A DNA stretch of 24,501 bases, from assembly GCA_022708385.1 (NCBI GenBank), contig JAKIYU010000006.1, forward strand, positions 1 through 24,501. The letters are read 5' to 3'. How positions within the stretch are numbered: position 1 is the first letter of the stretch; the number at the start of each line of letters is the position of its first letter. Of the stretch, positions 16,846 to 23,909 are shown in pieces. The notes beneath the pieces are model-generated. The model was not told the origin of the DNA and made no database searches. It was given only the letters and a program-made list of their open reading frames with translations. A program made the translations under genes and the position numbers. The DNA is from Bacteroidota bacterium (GTDB lineage Bacteria > Bacteroidota > Bacteroidia > Bacteroidales > PXBB01).

Positions 16846-16894
16846 TTCAAACTTCACACTTCACACTTCAAACTTCAAACTTATAACTTCACAC
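16846..16894. repeat. Seven-copy heptamer tandem repeat downstream of ilvE
   Basis: Seven consecutive 7-bp units in unbroken phase: TTCAAAC, TTCACAC, TTCACAC, TTCAAAC, TTCAAAC, TTATAAC, TTCACAC. The tract starts 9 bp past the ilvE stop (read on the minus strand) and ends in a possible hairpin (AACCC 16828-16832 with GGGTT 16843-16847). It may form part of the ilvE mRNA 3' end. No protein is encoded. Confidence 0.85.
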
Positions 16895-16903
16895 TTTTTC
16901 TTT

Positions 16904-17920
16904 CTAAACCACCTCTGTCCAGCCGAAAACGTCTTCTACTTCGCCGTATTGAATACCCTGAAGCATCTTATATAGTTTGGTGGATACGGGGCCGGCTTGA
17001 CCATCTTTGCAAAATTCGAAAACATGGCCGGTTTCGCGGTCAACAATTTTCTTGATAGGGGAAATAACTGCTGCGGTACCGCAGGCACCCACTTCTTCGA
17101 ATGTGGCTAATTCTTGGAGCGTTATTTGGCGGCGTTCGACTTTCATACCCAGGTGTTCGGCAAGACTCATCAGGCTCATATTAGTGATAGAAGGCAGAAT
17201 GGAATTGGATTTTGGGGTTATGTAGGTGTTGTTTTTAATACCAAAAAAGTTGGCCGGACCGCATTCGTCTATATACATTTTTTCTTTAGCGTCCAAAAAT
17301 ATGGCCGAAGAATAACCTTCTTTATGTGCTCTTTCAAGTGCTCTTAAACTGCCTGCATAATTGCCGCCCACTTTAATATTACCGGTGCCTAGGGGAGCTG
17401 CCCTGTCGAAATCTTTTGCCACTTGCATATTAACAAGATTAAAACCTTCTTTAAAATAAGGGCCTACAGGCCCTACAAATATCATAAAGAGATATTCATT
17501 GGCAGGCTTTACACCTACCTGCGCTCCGGTACCAATTAGCAAAGGTCTTATATAAAGTGAAGCGCCTGTGCCGTAAGGCGGAACAAACCGCTCGTTGAGT
17601 TTTATGGCTTTTAACACCGCTTCCTTGAAAAGCGATGTGGGAACTTCTGCCATCATAATACCTCTGGCTGAATTTTGCATGCGCTTGGCATTTTCTTCCC
17701 AGCGAAACAAACGTATTTTACCGTCAATACCCCTGAAGGCTTTCATCCCTTCGAACGATTCCTGCCCGTAATGCAGACAAGTGGCCGCTATATGAATATT
17801 GATGATTTCTGACGACGAAATTTCAAGCTCACCCCATGAACCATTACGAAAATAGCTCCGTACATTGTAGTCGGTTTTAAAATAACCAAAAGGTAATTCC
17901 GACCATTTAATATTTTCCAT
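16904..17920 (-). CDS. ilvE: Branched-chain amino-acid aminotransferase
   Basis: PLP-dependent fold-type IV transaminase interconverting leucine, isoleucine and valine with their 2-oxo acids, using 2-oxoglutarate/glutamate. The 338-residue length fits the long (eukaryote-like, class II) BCAT form. Visible motifs are HYGQESFEGMKAFR (50-63), the RPLLIGTG phosphate-side segment (125-132), the Schiff-base lysine K183 in GNIKVGGNYAGS, FLDAKEKMYIDECGPANFF with the conserved glutamate, and GTAAVISPI near the C-terminus. The start ATG at 17920 gives a normal N-terminus. It stands alone on the minus strand, divergent from the VCBS-repeat gene, with the repeat-rich spacer downstream. Confidence 0.96.
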   Translation of the reverse strand: MENIKWSELPFGYFKTDYNVRSYFRNGSWGELEISSSEIINIHIAATCLHYGQESFEGMKAFRGIDGKIRLFRWEENAKRMQNSARGIMMAEVPTSLFKEAVLKAIKLNERFVPPYGTGASLYIRPLLIGTGAQVGVKPANEYLFMIFVGPVGPYFKEGFNLVNMQVAKDFDRAAPLGTGNIKVGGNYAGSLRALERAHKEGYSSAIFLDAKEKMYIDECGPANFFGIKNNTYITPKSNSILPSITNMSLMSLAEHLGMKVERRQITLQELATFEEVGACGTAAVISPIKKIVDRETGHVFEFCKDGQAGPVSTKLYKMLQGIQYGEVEDVFGWTEVV

Positions 17921-18024
17921 ATCTATTTATTTTAAAAGGTTTTTAAATCGTTGTTTGTTGAGGCAAGTATATAAAATTTTAATTACATGGTAAAATAAAA
18001 AACGTTTTTTTTTAACAAAATGAC

Positions 18025-18032
18025 TAAATTTG
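18025..18032 (+). promoter_or_regulatory. Possible -7 box overlapping the proposed TTG start of the FG-GAP gene
   Basis: TAAATTTG matches TAnnTTTG and includes the TTG at 18030-18032. If this is the promoter, translation must start further in, at the in-frame GTG at 18048. No clear -33 box. Confidence 0.3.
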
Positions 18033-20288
18033 TTTAAAAAAAGAGTAGTGATAAGACAATATTTGACTGTCTTTTTATTGTGGGTATTGTCATGTAATCT
18101 GATGGCGCAATATCATGATTATGGATTTGAAAAAAAATTCAATGTCCCCGTATTGGATTTAACCGCTCAGCCTTTGGCAATGCCCTGGGTAGGAGGTGAA
18201 AACTCTTGCCAGTTGTCAGCCATTGACCTGAATTTTGATAACATTAAAGACCTCGTTGTTTTTGATAGGACGGGTAATCGCTTAAAAACATTTATTAACA
18301 ATGGCGCCCCTAATACCATTGATTATGTGTACGCTCCCGAATATGAGCAATATTTTCCACCCATTCACGATTGGTTATTTCTGGTCGATTACAACAACGA
18401 CGGCATAGAAGATATCTTTACTTATTCCATTGCGGGGATGAGCGTATGGCGCAATGATTCTGACCCCGTAAACGGTATTCACTTCACGAAAGTTAAAGAG
18501 GTGCTTAATTCGTTGCAGTATGAAAGTTATCAAAATCTTTATGTTACCGAAGTGGAACTCCCCGGTATCGCCGATGTTAATGATGACGGCTGTCCCGATA
18601 TACTGGTTTTTCATATTCTCGGTTCTTACCTGAACCTGCATACCAATATGTCGAAAATTAAGTATGGCCATTGCGACAGCCTCGACTTTGAACGCACCGA
18701 ACATTGCTGGGGCGATTTTTACGAAAGCGAAAATTCTGCCGACATCACTTTAAATATTAACTGCTCCTTTTCAAAAACCTCTGAACCTATGGGCAAAGAG
18801 ATACTTCATGTAGGCTCCACAATTCTTCCTCTCCATCTCGACAGCAACGGGCTGATGGATTTGCTCATCGGTGATACTGATTTTCCAAAATTAATTGCAG
18901 CTTTTAACGGCGGTAGTTTGCAACATGCACACCTGGTGCAGTCAGATACCAATTTTCCATCCGGTACAACACCTGTCAGGCTCTTTTCAATGCCACTTCC
19001 TTCGTATCTCGATGTAAATAATGACAATTTAAAAGACCTTGTCGTTTCGCCTTTCGATGCCAACCCGTATATTACCGAAAGCAGGCAAAGCCTTTGGCTA
19101 TACACTAATAATGGCACTTCTGCTGTGCCTGTGTTTGAATTTGTAAAGAAAAATTTTTTGCAGGATGCGATGATTGATGTGGGTACAGGTGCATATCCCG
19201 TTCTGTTCGACCTTAACGGAAACGGAAAACTTGATTTGTTTGTGGCCAATTTTGGTTTTAGGGACACTTCTTATTACAATAACGGATTTCTTTATTCCGA
19301 CTTTATATCAAAGATTTCATATTATATGAATACGGGTACGGTCTCACAGCCCGCTTTTACGCTTATTACCGAAAATTTTGCCGGTTTGGATTCTCTTCAC
19401 CTTCGGGCTGCCTACCCTGCATTTGGTGATATCGACAATGATGGTGATATTGACTTAATTATTGGAGAAGAAAACGGCGCTTTACTTTTTTTAGAAAATA
19501 TTGCCGGTCAGGGTAATCCTTTGTCTTTTGCTCCACCGCAACATAATTATCAAGCTATAGATATCGGGAAATTTAGTACACCACAAATTATCGACCTCGA
19601 CGGAGACGGTTTACTCGATCTTGTTATTGGCGACCGCAGAGGGCGTTTAAATTTTTTCAGAAATACAGGAACACTTAACAATCCTTCTTTTAATCTAATA
19701 ACCGATACCCTGGGAGGGGTGCTTGTGCGTGATTTTAACACATCGAACTATGGCTATGCCACACCTTGTTTCTTTAAAGATTCTTTAGGGATGTTTAAAC
19801 TTTTTGCAGGCTCTGAGTCAGGAAAAATTTTTTATTACGATAGTATCAGTAACAACCTTAACGGCACTTTTACCCTTAAAGAACAACCACTTCTTATGAT
19901 TAATGAGGGCATAAGAACCGGTGTGGCTGTCGGAAACATTAACAACGACCAGTATGTTGATATGATTATCGGAAATTTTTCGGGAGGGCTGAATCTTTAT
20001 ATGGGGAAAGAACCGGAATTAATAGGCATAAGGGAAAATGAAAAATATGCCTGCCTGTTTAAAATTTACCCGAATCCTGCCAGTGAAACCGTAAATATTA
20101 TATCCTACGAACCTATCAGGGAGGCAGATTATACTATTGAAATTTATAATATTTCCGGCAGAAAGGTGTTTTCAAATGGGTTTCAACCAACACTCAATAT
20201 AAGTTCATTAATAAAAGGACTTTACATCTTACGCATGACGCATAAAACCACCGGCAAATCTTATAATCTGAAGTTAATGATTTACTGA
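18030..20288 (+). CDS. Secreted FG-GAP/VCBS repeat protein with T9SS type A sorting domain
   Basis: An exported protein of 752 residues (from TTG 18030) or 746 residues (from the in-frame GTG 18048); the start is uncertain and both keep a signal peptide ending in NLMAQ. At least nine calcium-binding-like FG-GAP/VCBS motifs are visible, including DYNNDGIEDIF (~120), DVNDDGCPDILV (~182), DVNNDNLKDLVV (~328), DLNGNGKLDLFV (~394), DIDNDGDIDLII (~468) and DLDGDGLLDLVI (~524). These predict a beta-propeller-like surface domain. Residues from about 680 form a T9SS sorting domain: IYPNPASETVNI, then IEIYNISGRKVF and GLYILRMTH. The product is likely delivered to the outer surface by type IX secretion, perhaps in adhesion. 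That role is inferred from the fold only. Confidence 0.9.
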   Translation: MFKKRVVIRQYLTVFLLWVLSCNLMAQYHDYGFEKKFNVPVLDLTAQPLAMPWVGGENSCQLSAIDLNFDNIKDLVVFDRTGNRLKTFINNGAPNTIDYVYAPEYEQYFPPIHDWLFLVDYNNDGIEDIFTYSIAGMSVWRNDSDPVNGIHFTKVKEVLNSLQYESYQNLYVTEVELPGIADVNDDGCPDILVFHILGSYLNLHTNMSKIKYGHCDSLDFERTEHCWGDFYESENSADITLNINCSFSKTSEPMGKEILHVGSTILPLHLDSNGLMDLLIGDTDFPKLIAAFNGGSLQHAHLVQSDTNFPSGTTPVRLFSMPLPSYLDVNNDNLKDLVVSPFDANPYITESRQSLWLYTNNGTSAVPVFEFVKKNFLQDAMIDVGTGAYPVLFDLNGNGKLDLFVANFGFRDTSYYNNGFLYSDFISKISYYMNTGTVSQPAFTLITENFAGLDSLHLRAAYPAFGDIDNDGDIDLIIGEENGALLFLENIAGQGNPLSFAPPQHNYQAIDIGKFSTPQIIDLDGDGLLDLVIGDRRGRLNFFRNTGTLNNPSFNLITDTLGGVLVRDFNTSNYGYATPCFFKDSLGMFKLFAGSESGKIFYYDSISNNLNGTFTLKEQPLLMINEGIRTGVAVGNINNDQYVDMIIGNFSGGLNLYMGKEPELIGIRENEKYACLFKIYPNPASETVNIISYEPIREADYTIEIYNISGRKVFSNGFQPTLNISSLIKGLYILRMTHKTTGKSYNLKLMIY

Positions 20289-20300
20289 TTATGAGTTTAG

Positions 20301-20315
20301 GGCTTGCTGAATAAC
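20301..20315 (+). repeat. Left terminal inverted repeat of the MITE-like element
   Basis: GGCTTGCTGAATAAC, exact reverse complement of 20586-20600. Confidence 0.85.
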
Positions 20316-20336
20316 TCAGAATTTTTAGCAAAATGT

Positions 20337-20353
20337 TGGCGCTGTAGGCGCCA
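20337..20353. repeat. Hairpin TGGCGC-tgtag-GCGCCA inside the element
   Basis: A perfect 6-bp GC-rich stem with a 5-nt loop, 21 bp inside the left terminal repeat. Confidence 0.75.
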
Positions 20354-20364
20354 GATATTGGTTG

Positions 20365-20409
20365 CCCTGTACAAGCGAAAAGCCTTATGGCTTTGAGCGC
20401 CGTACAGGG
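20365..20409. repeat. Nested hairpin inside the element
   Basis: An outer stem CCCTGTAC (20365-20372) pairs with GTACAGGG (20402-20409). Inside it AAAGCC (20379-20384) pairs with GGCTTT (20389-20394) over a TTAT loop. Such structured ends are common in insertion sequences and MITEs. It might also act as a terminator for the flanking genes. Confidence 0.75.
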
Positions 20410-20585
20410 TAAATAAGTAAAAAAAAAATAGATTTTGGCGGAAAATTTGACCATTTTCAAATTTTATGACAAAATCGCATAAAACAATATTTAAAGTGCA
20501 CAATATAAGTAAGGTACAATTAAATTATTATGCACGAAGACAATAATATTTTGTCCGATAATAAAGATTTGATGATATATTCGGT

Positions 20586-20600
20586 GTTATTCAGCAAGCC
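20586..20600 (-). repeat. Right terminal inverted repeat of the MITE-like element
   Basis: GTTATTCAGCAAGCC, exact reverse complement of 20301-20315. Confidence 0.85.
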
Positions 20601-20623
20601 TTATTTAATATTTTAATTTGATA

Positions 20624-21577
20624 TTAGTAATAGATCGGATGAAATTTTAAGCCATCCGTTTTATTAAACTCCAGAGCAGGGAAGGGGAATTTTACGAAAG
20701 ACACGGCATGGGCAAATGCCTTGTAATACTTCGATTTTATAGGGACTTTGGTAAGGTCGATGTCGGCCGAGAGGAAGAACTGTCGCTTACGCACAATATC
20801 GGCAGGGACGGTCTTGCCATTAATTTCTGCCGGATTGCTTGTGGCGCCTATCATGCCATCGCCGCTTTGACCAATCGAAAGGCATAACCAGTCGGGGAAG
20901 CGGTCGTATTTTCTGAATAGTGGCTTCAGGTTAAACGAAAACCAACAAGTGGTGCCATTGTAATCTTTAAATATCCGCTCTATTGCTGAGTATTTGTCAG
21001 GGTCGTAACGGTACGAAGCATAGGGGCTCAGGTGATACGAGTGTTTTAACCGTAGGTATTGCTCTCCCCAAAGTGCCTGCTGCGACGTAAATATTACCGA
21101 ACCTGCAGTGTTTGCTGCTATATCGCCCCACGAAGCGCCCCAACCTGCCGAAAAACCATCGAGCACTTCAAGTATCGACTGATATACCGACCCTGATAAA
21201 CCTCCGTACCAGAGGGCTTTTTTCTCTTCAATACCATACCACAAGAGGGAATGATATCCCAGATTGCCGATATAATATGACGCCGATGCATGCGACAACT
21301 TATCCATTTGAAACCATTCAGCGTTATCATTGAACAAATGAAAGGAGCTTTGGGGGTAATCTTTATACCATAGATTGTATAAGATAGCTACTGAACCGGC
21401 ATACATAGCCCCGCCGGCGATAAGCATGGTGTTGAATTTTCGCTTGCTGATACGTATGCTGTCGTTTTTCAGGCTGTCGGCTTGCAAAGGTACGTCCTGT
21501 GCAGGTAAAACACTTTCCTGCCCGCACAGTTTCATCCCAATGAGCAGGAGCAAGCTCATAAGCAGACTGGCTCTCAT
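20624..21577 (-). CDS. DUF2279 family exported protein
   Basis: From the ATG at 21577 the protein has 317 residues. This start overlaps the stop of the upstream phosphomutase gene as ATGA (21574-21577), which argues for translational coupling and against an ATG 24 bp further upstream. The N-terminus (MRASLLMSLLLLIGMKLCG) is a signal peptide; a cysteine follows it but the lipobox is not canonical. Another hydrophobic segment, TMLIAGGAMYAGSVAILYNLW, comes at about 50-70. The DUF2279 core has MDKLSHASASYYIG and later SAGWGASWGDIAANTAGS, like YfiM-type envelope proteins. The molecular role is unknown. It is likely an envelope protein. Confidence 0.82.
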   Translation of the reverse strand: MRASLLMSLLLLIGMKLCGQESVLPAQDVPLQADSLKNDSIRISKRKFNTMLIAGGAMYAGSVAILYNLWYKDYPQSSFHLFNDNAEWFQMDKLSHASASYYIGNLGYHSLLWYGIEEKKALWYGGLSGSVYQSILEVLDGFSAGWGASWGDIAANTAGSVIFTSQQALWGEQYLRLKHSYHLSPYASYRYDPDKYSAIERIFKDYNGTTCWFSFNLKPLFRKYDRFPDWLCLSIGQSGDGMIGATSNPAEINGKTVPADIVRKRQFFLSADIDLTKVPIKSKYYKAFAHAVSFVKFPFPALEFNKTDGLKFHPIYY

Positions 21578-22989
21578 GCCTGCATGATAGTGTCGTAGCA
21601 TGCTTTCAGGATGGCCAGTGCATCCTCTTTGGTGTATGACTCAGCATAGGTTCTCAGTACGGGTTCTGTGCCCGAAGGACGGATACACAGCCACTCATCG
21701 TCATTGAAATAGTACTTGAACCCGTCGAGGGTATCGATACTTTTAACCGTATAGGGACCGAATTTTTGATAATCGTTGTTTTTACATTTGGCTACAATAC
21801 GCTGTTTAAGCTCCTCATCAAGTTTCAGGTCGCTTCTTTCAAAGGCAAATGAGCCTGTTATTTCATATATCTCGTTAATAATATCTCTGAGCGATTTGCC
21901 GGTTTTAACCATAAATTCCCATATCACAAGGCCGTTCCATATACCGTCGCGTTCAGGTATATGCCCTTGTACCGCTATACCCCCCGATTCCTCGCCACCA
22001 ACCAGAATGTTTTCTGTCTGCATCAGCTTCGACACATGTTTAAAGCCAATAGGAACTATTTCAAGCTCAAGGCCGTAATGCTTGCAGAGTTTTTTTATTT
22101 TTTGGGTGGATGTCACAGCAGTGGCAACTTTTCCATCAGCACCTTTATACTTTTTCATGTAGTGGATAAGCAAAAGCAGGATATGGTGTGAATCGACATA
22201 GTTGCCCTCGTTATCGAAAAGGGCTATACGGTCGGCATCACCATCAACAGCCAGACCGCAGTCGATATTTTCTGAAAGTCTAATAACTTCCGAAAACTCT
22301 TGAAGGTTTTTAAGCAGGGGTTCAGGCGGAATGTTATTGAAAGTGGGGTTTATTTCGCAATGCAGGAAAGTGATGTCGGGCAGGAGGCGCCTCATTACAT
22401 TCTGGCCTGACCCATACATGGCATCAAAGGCAAATTGCAGACCCGAGTTTCTGATAGCTTCCATGTCGAAACTGGCTTCCACCTGTTTACAGTATATGGT
22501 TTCGAGGTCGGCAAATTCGACAAACCCGTTATCAATATAATGTTTCAGACTGTAAGCGTCGAAATCAAAACCGGAATTATCGGGAATATAAGATTCAATT
22601 ACCCTGAGGTCATCGTCAAATAGGGGGCCACCCCAAGGACCTTTTAATTTATAACCGCTATAAAGCGGCGGGTTATGACTGGCTGTAATGACAACACCAA
22701 GGTCGGCTTTCAATTCTCTTATCCCTAAAGACACCATGGGTGTGGTAGCAATGGTGTTGTTATACAGTACTTTAATTTGTTCTTCGGCCATCACTTTGGC
22801 TACAGCTTCTGCAAAAAGCTCTCCGCCAAAACGGCAATCGTAGCCAATTACCACCGAGGGTTTTGCTTTTCTTTTTAATAACCAATGGGCAGTGGCTTTG
22901 GCAACCCGTGCTACATTTTCGATAGTATATTCCTTGCCAATAATGGCGCGCCAACCATCTGTTCCGAATTTAATATCTGTCATCGTCAT
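21574..22989 (-). CDS. Phosphoglucomutase/phosphomannomutase (alpha-D-phosphohexomutase family)
   Basis: A 471-residue cytoplasmic enzyme that moves phosphate between C1 and C6 of hexose phosphates. The four family signatures are present: phosphoserine loop TASHNPP with S104, metal loop DGDADR (249-254), sugar-specificity loop GGEESGG (331-337), and phosphate-binding loop RPSGTEP (437-443). The GEESGG loop and length fit the PGM/PMM group over GlmM, which usually has a different loop, but the exact sugar cannot be told. It starts 4 bp after the alpha/beta-hydrolase gene and its stop overlaps the DUF2279 start, so the three form one minus-strand unit. A second ATG two codons in (22983) is an alternative start. 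Confidence 0.93.
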   Translation of the reverse strand: MTMTDIKFGTDGWRAIIGKEYTIENVARVAKATAHWLLKRKAKPSVVIGYDCRFGGELFAEAVAKVMAEEQIKVLYNNTIATTPMVSLGIRELKADLGVVITASHNPPLYSGYKLKGPWGGPLFDDDLRVIESYIPDNSGFDFDAYSLKHYIDNGFVEFADLETIYCKQVEASFDMEAIRNSGLQFAFDAMYGSGQNVMRRLLPDITFLHCEINPTFNNIPPEPLLKNLQEFSEVIRLSENIDCGLAVDGDADRIALFDNEGNYVDSHHILLLLIHYMKKYKGADGKVATAVTSTQKIKKLCKHYGLELEIVPIGFKHVSKLMQTENILVGGEESGGIAVQGHIPERDGIWNGLVIWEFMVKTGKSLRDIINEIYEITGSFAFERSDLKLDEELKQRIVAKCKNNDYQKFGPYTVKSIDTLDGFKYYFNDDEWLCIRPSGTEPVLRTYAESYTKEDALAILKACYDTIMQA

Positions 22990-22993
22990 GTTG

Positions 22994-23815
22994 TTATTTT
23001 GTAAATTTCTTTATTTCTTCAAAATATTTGGCTTTATCGGTAGTGAAATTAGTCTTGTAAGTGCCGCCTTTCACCGTGTATATATTGGTGTTTTTTTTAA
23101 GTTTTGCCAGCGATTTGACATCTTTCAATGTATAGGTGTCGTCAGCTTCTCCCGATATGAAAAGGATGGAAGTGAGGTTATTGCCCTTTTCGGTAAGGGC
23201 ATATTGTGGCTCTATAGCCACTTTGTTGTATCCCAAGGGCAAAAGGAGTTCTTTTCCGCTTGCTTTCTGAATATTGGCTTTAACGCCTTCGAGCGTGGCA
23301 TACGGCGAATCGGAGATGACTGCACTGACTTCCTGCCTGTTGGCTGCCACTGCAAGGCTGAGTCCTGCACCCATGCCCACACCCCACATGTGAACAGTAC
23401 GTGTGCGGGAATAATACTTTTTTACATAGTCCATGACACCGTTAAGGTCTTTTTCGAATTGGGCATAGGTGTAAAAATTGGTGTTAATTTTAAAATCGCT
23501 GCTCTCGCCATAACCTCTGTAATCATAGGTTATTACATAATAACCAAGGGTAACGAAATTGGTGGCTAATTCAATCAGGTCGGCCATATTGCCTTCGCCG
23601 CTGTGGCTCATCACAATAATTTTTGATGAGGCTTCCCTGGGTTTGTATATCCAGCCTCTCAACTTCATGCCATCTTCGGTGTCGATGGTAACTTTTTCAT
23701 AATCAATGCCGTATTCATCGGGTGTTATTTTGTATTCTTTTTCGGGTTTAAGCGCCCATAACGGAAATGCTGTTAACAGGCCCATGACTAAGCTGATACA
23801 TAATTTATACTTCAT
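22994..23815 (-). CDS. Exported alpha/beta-hydrolase-fold protein, probably catalytically altered
   Basis: A 273-residue protein with a signal peptide (about 1-21, ending PLWA) and a serine-hydrolase fold. Visible are LRGWIYKP, the oxyanion-side strand IIVMSHSGEGN (66-76), ITYDYRGYGES (95-105), the nucleophile-elbow region MWGVGMGAG (143-151), then ISDSPYAT and ILFISGEADDTYTL with a candidate acid at D225. In most relatives the elbow is G-x-S-x-G. Here it is G144-V-G146-M-G148, so the nucleophile position is glycine (codon GGC, one base from AGC serine). The usual catalytic histidine near the C-terminus is also not seen (GGTYKTNF). The protein may therefore be a non-enzymatic binding or scaffold protein. 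It is the first gene of a unit with the phosphomutase. Confidence 0.85.
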   Translation of the reverse strand: MKYKLCISLVMGLLTAFPLWALKPEKEYKITPDEYGIDYEKVTIDTEDGMKLRGWIYKPREASSKIIVMSHSGEGNMADLIELATNFVTLGYYVITYDYRGYGESSDFKINTNFYTYAQFEKDLNGVMDYVKKYYSRTRTVHMWGVGMGAGLSLAVAANRQEVSAVISDSPYATLEGVKANIQKASGKELLLPLGYNKVAIEPQYALTEKGNNLTSILFISGEADDTYTLKDVKSLAKLKKNTNIYTVKGGTYKTNFTTDKAKYFEEIKKFTK

Positions 23816-23859
23816 AAGGGTAATTTCTTTATTAAGTGAAACAACAATTAATTAAAAAA

Positions 23860-23867
23860 CAAATGTA
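23860..23867 (-). promoter_or_regulatory. Candidate -7 box for the hydrolase-phosphomutase unit
   Basis: Read on the minus strand the bases are TACATTTG, a TAnnTTTG match 44 bp before the hydrolase ATG. No exact TTTG -33 box is seen at the expected distance. Confidence 0.35.
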
Positions 23868-23909
23868 TGAAAAAATGAGGTTTGAAAATGTGAAAAAATC
23901 TTAAGAAAA

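Larger units (their letters stand above)
20300..20600. mobile_element. MITE-like element (~300 bp) with 15-bp perfect terminal inverted repeats
   Basis: GGCTTGCTGAATAAC at 20301-20315 is repeated in perfect inverted orientation at 20586-20600. Taking base 20300 as the left edge, the flanks are TTA on the left (20297-20299) and TTA on the right (20601-20603), a possible 3-bp target duplication, although AT-richness makes this weak. The interior has two GC-richer hairpins near the left end and an AT-rich right half, and codes for no transposase. It lies between the convergent ends of the FG-GAP gene and the DUF2279 gene and fills almost the whole 335-bp gap. It is best read as a non-autonomous insertion-sequence derivative; the parent family is not recognised. 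Confidence 0.75.

Noticed and set aside
16656..16857. Two overlapping ~60-codon open frames on the minus strand in the ilvE-guaA spacer
   Set aside because: They translate the palindromes and heptamer repeats, have no family resemblance, and overlap each other in different frames. Treated as spurious.
16846..16894. CRISPR-like array
   Set aside because: The units are 7-bp direct tandem repeats with no spacers, and no cas genes are present.
20194..20503. Open frames on the minus strand across the MITE-like element
   Set aside because: They start or end inside the inverted repeats and hairpins, overlap the FG-GAP gene end, and show no transposase motif (no DDE-type or Y/S recombinase pattern).
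22892..23569. 225-codon open frame antisense to the hydrolase and phosphomutase genes
   Set aside because: It spans two well-supported opposite-strand genes and their junction, and has no recognisable domain.
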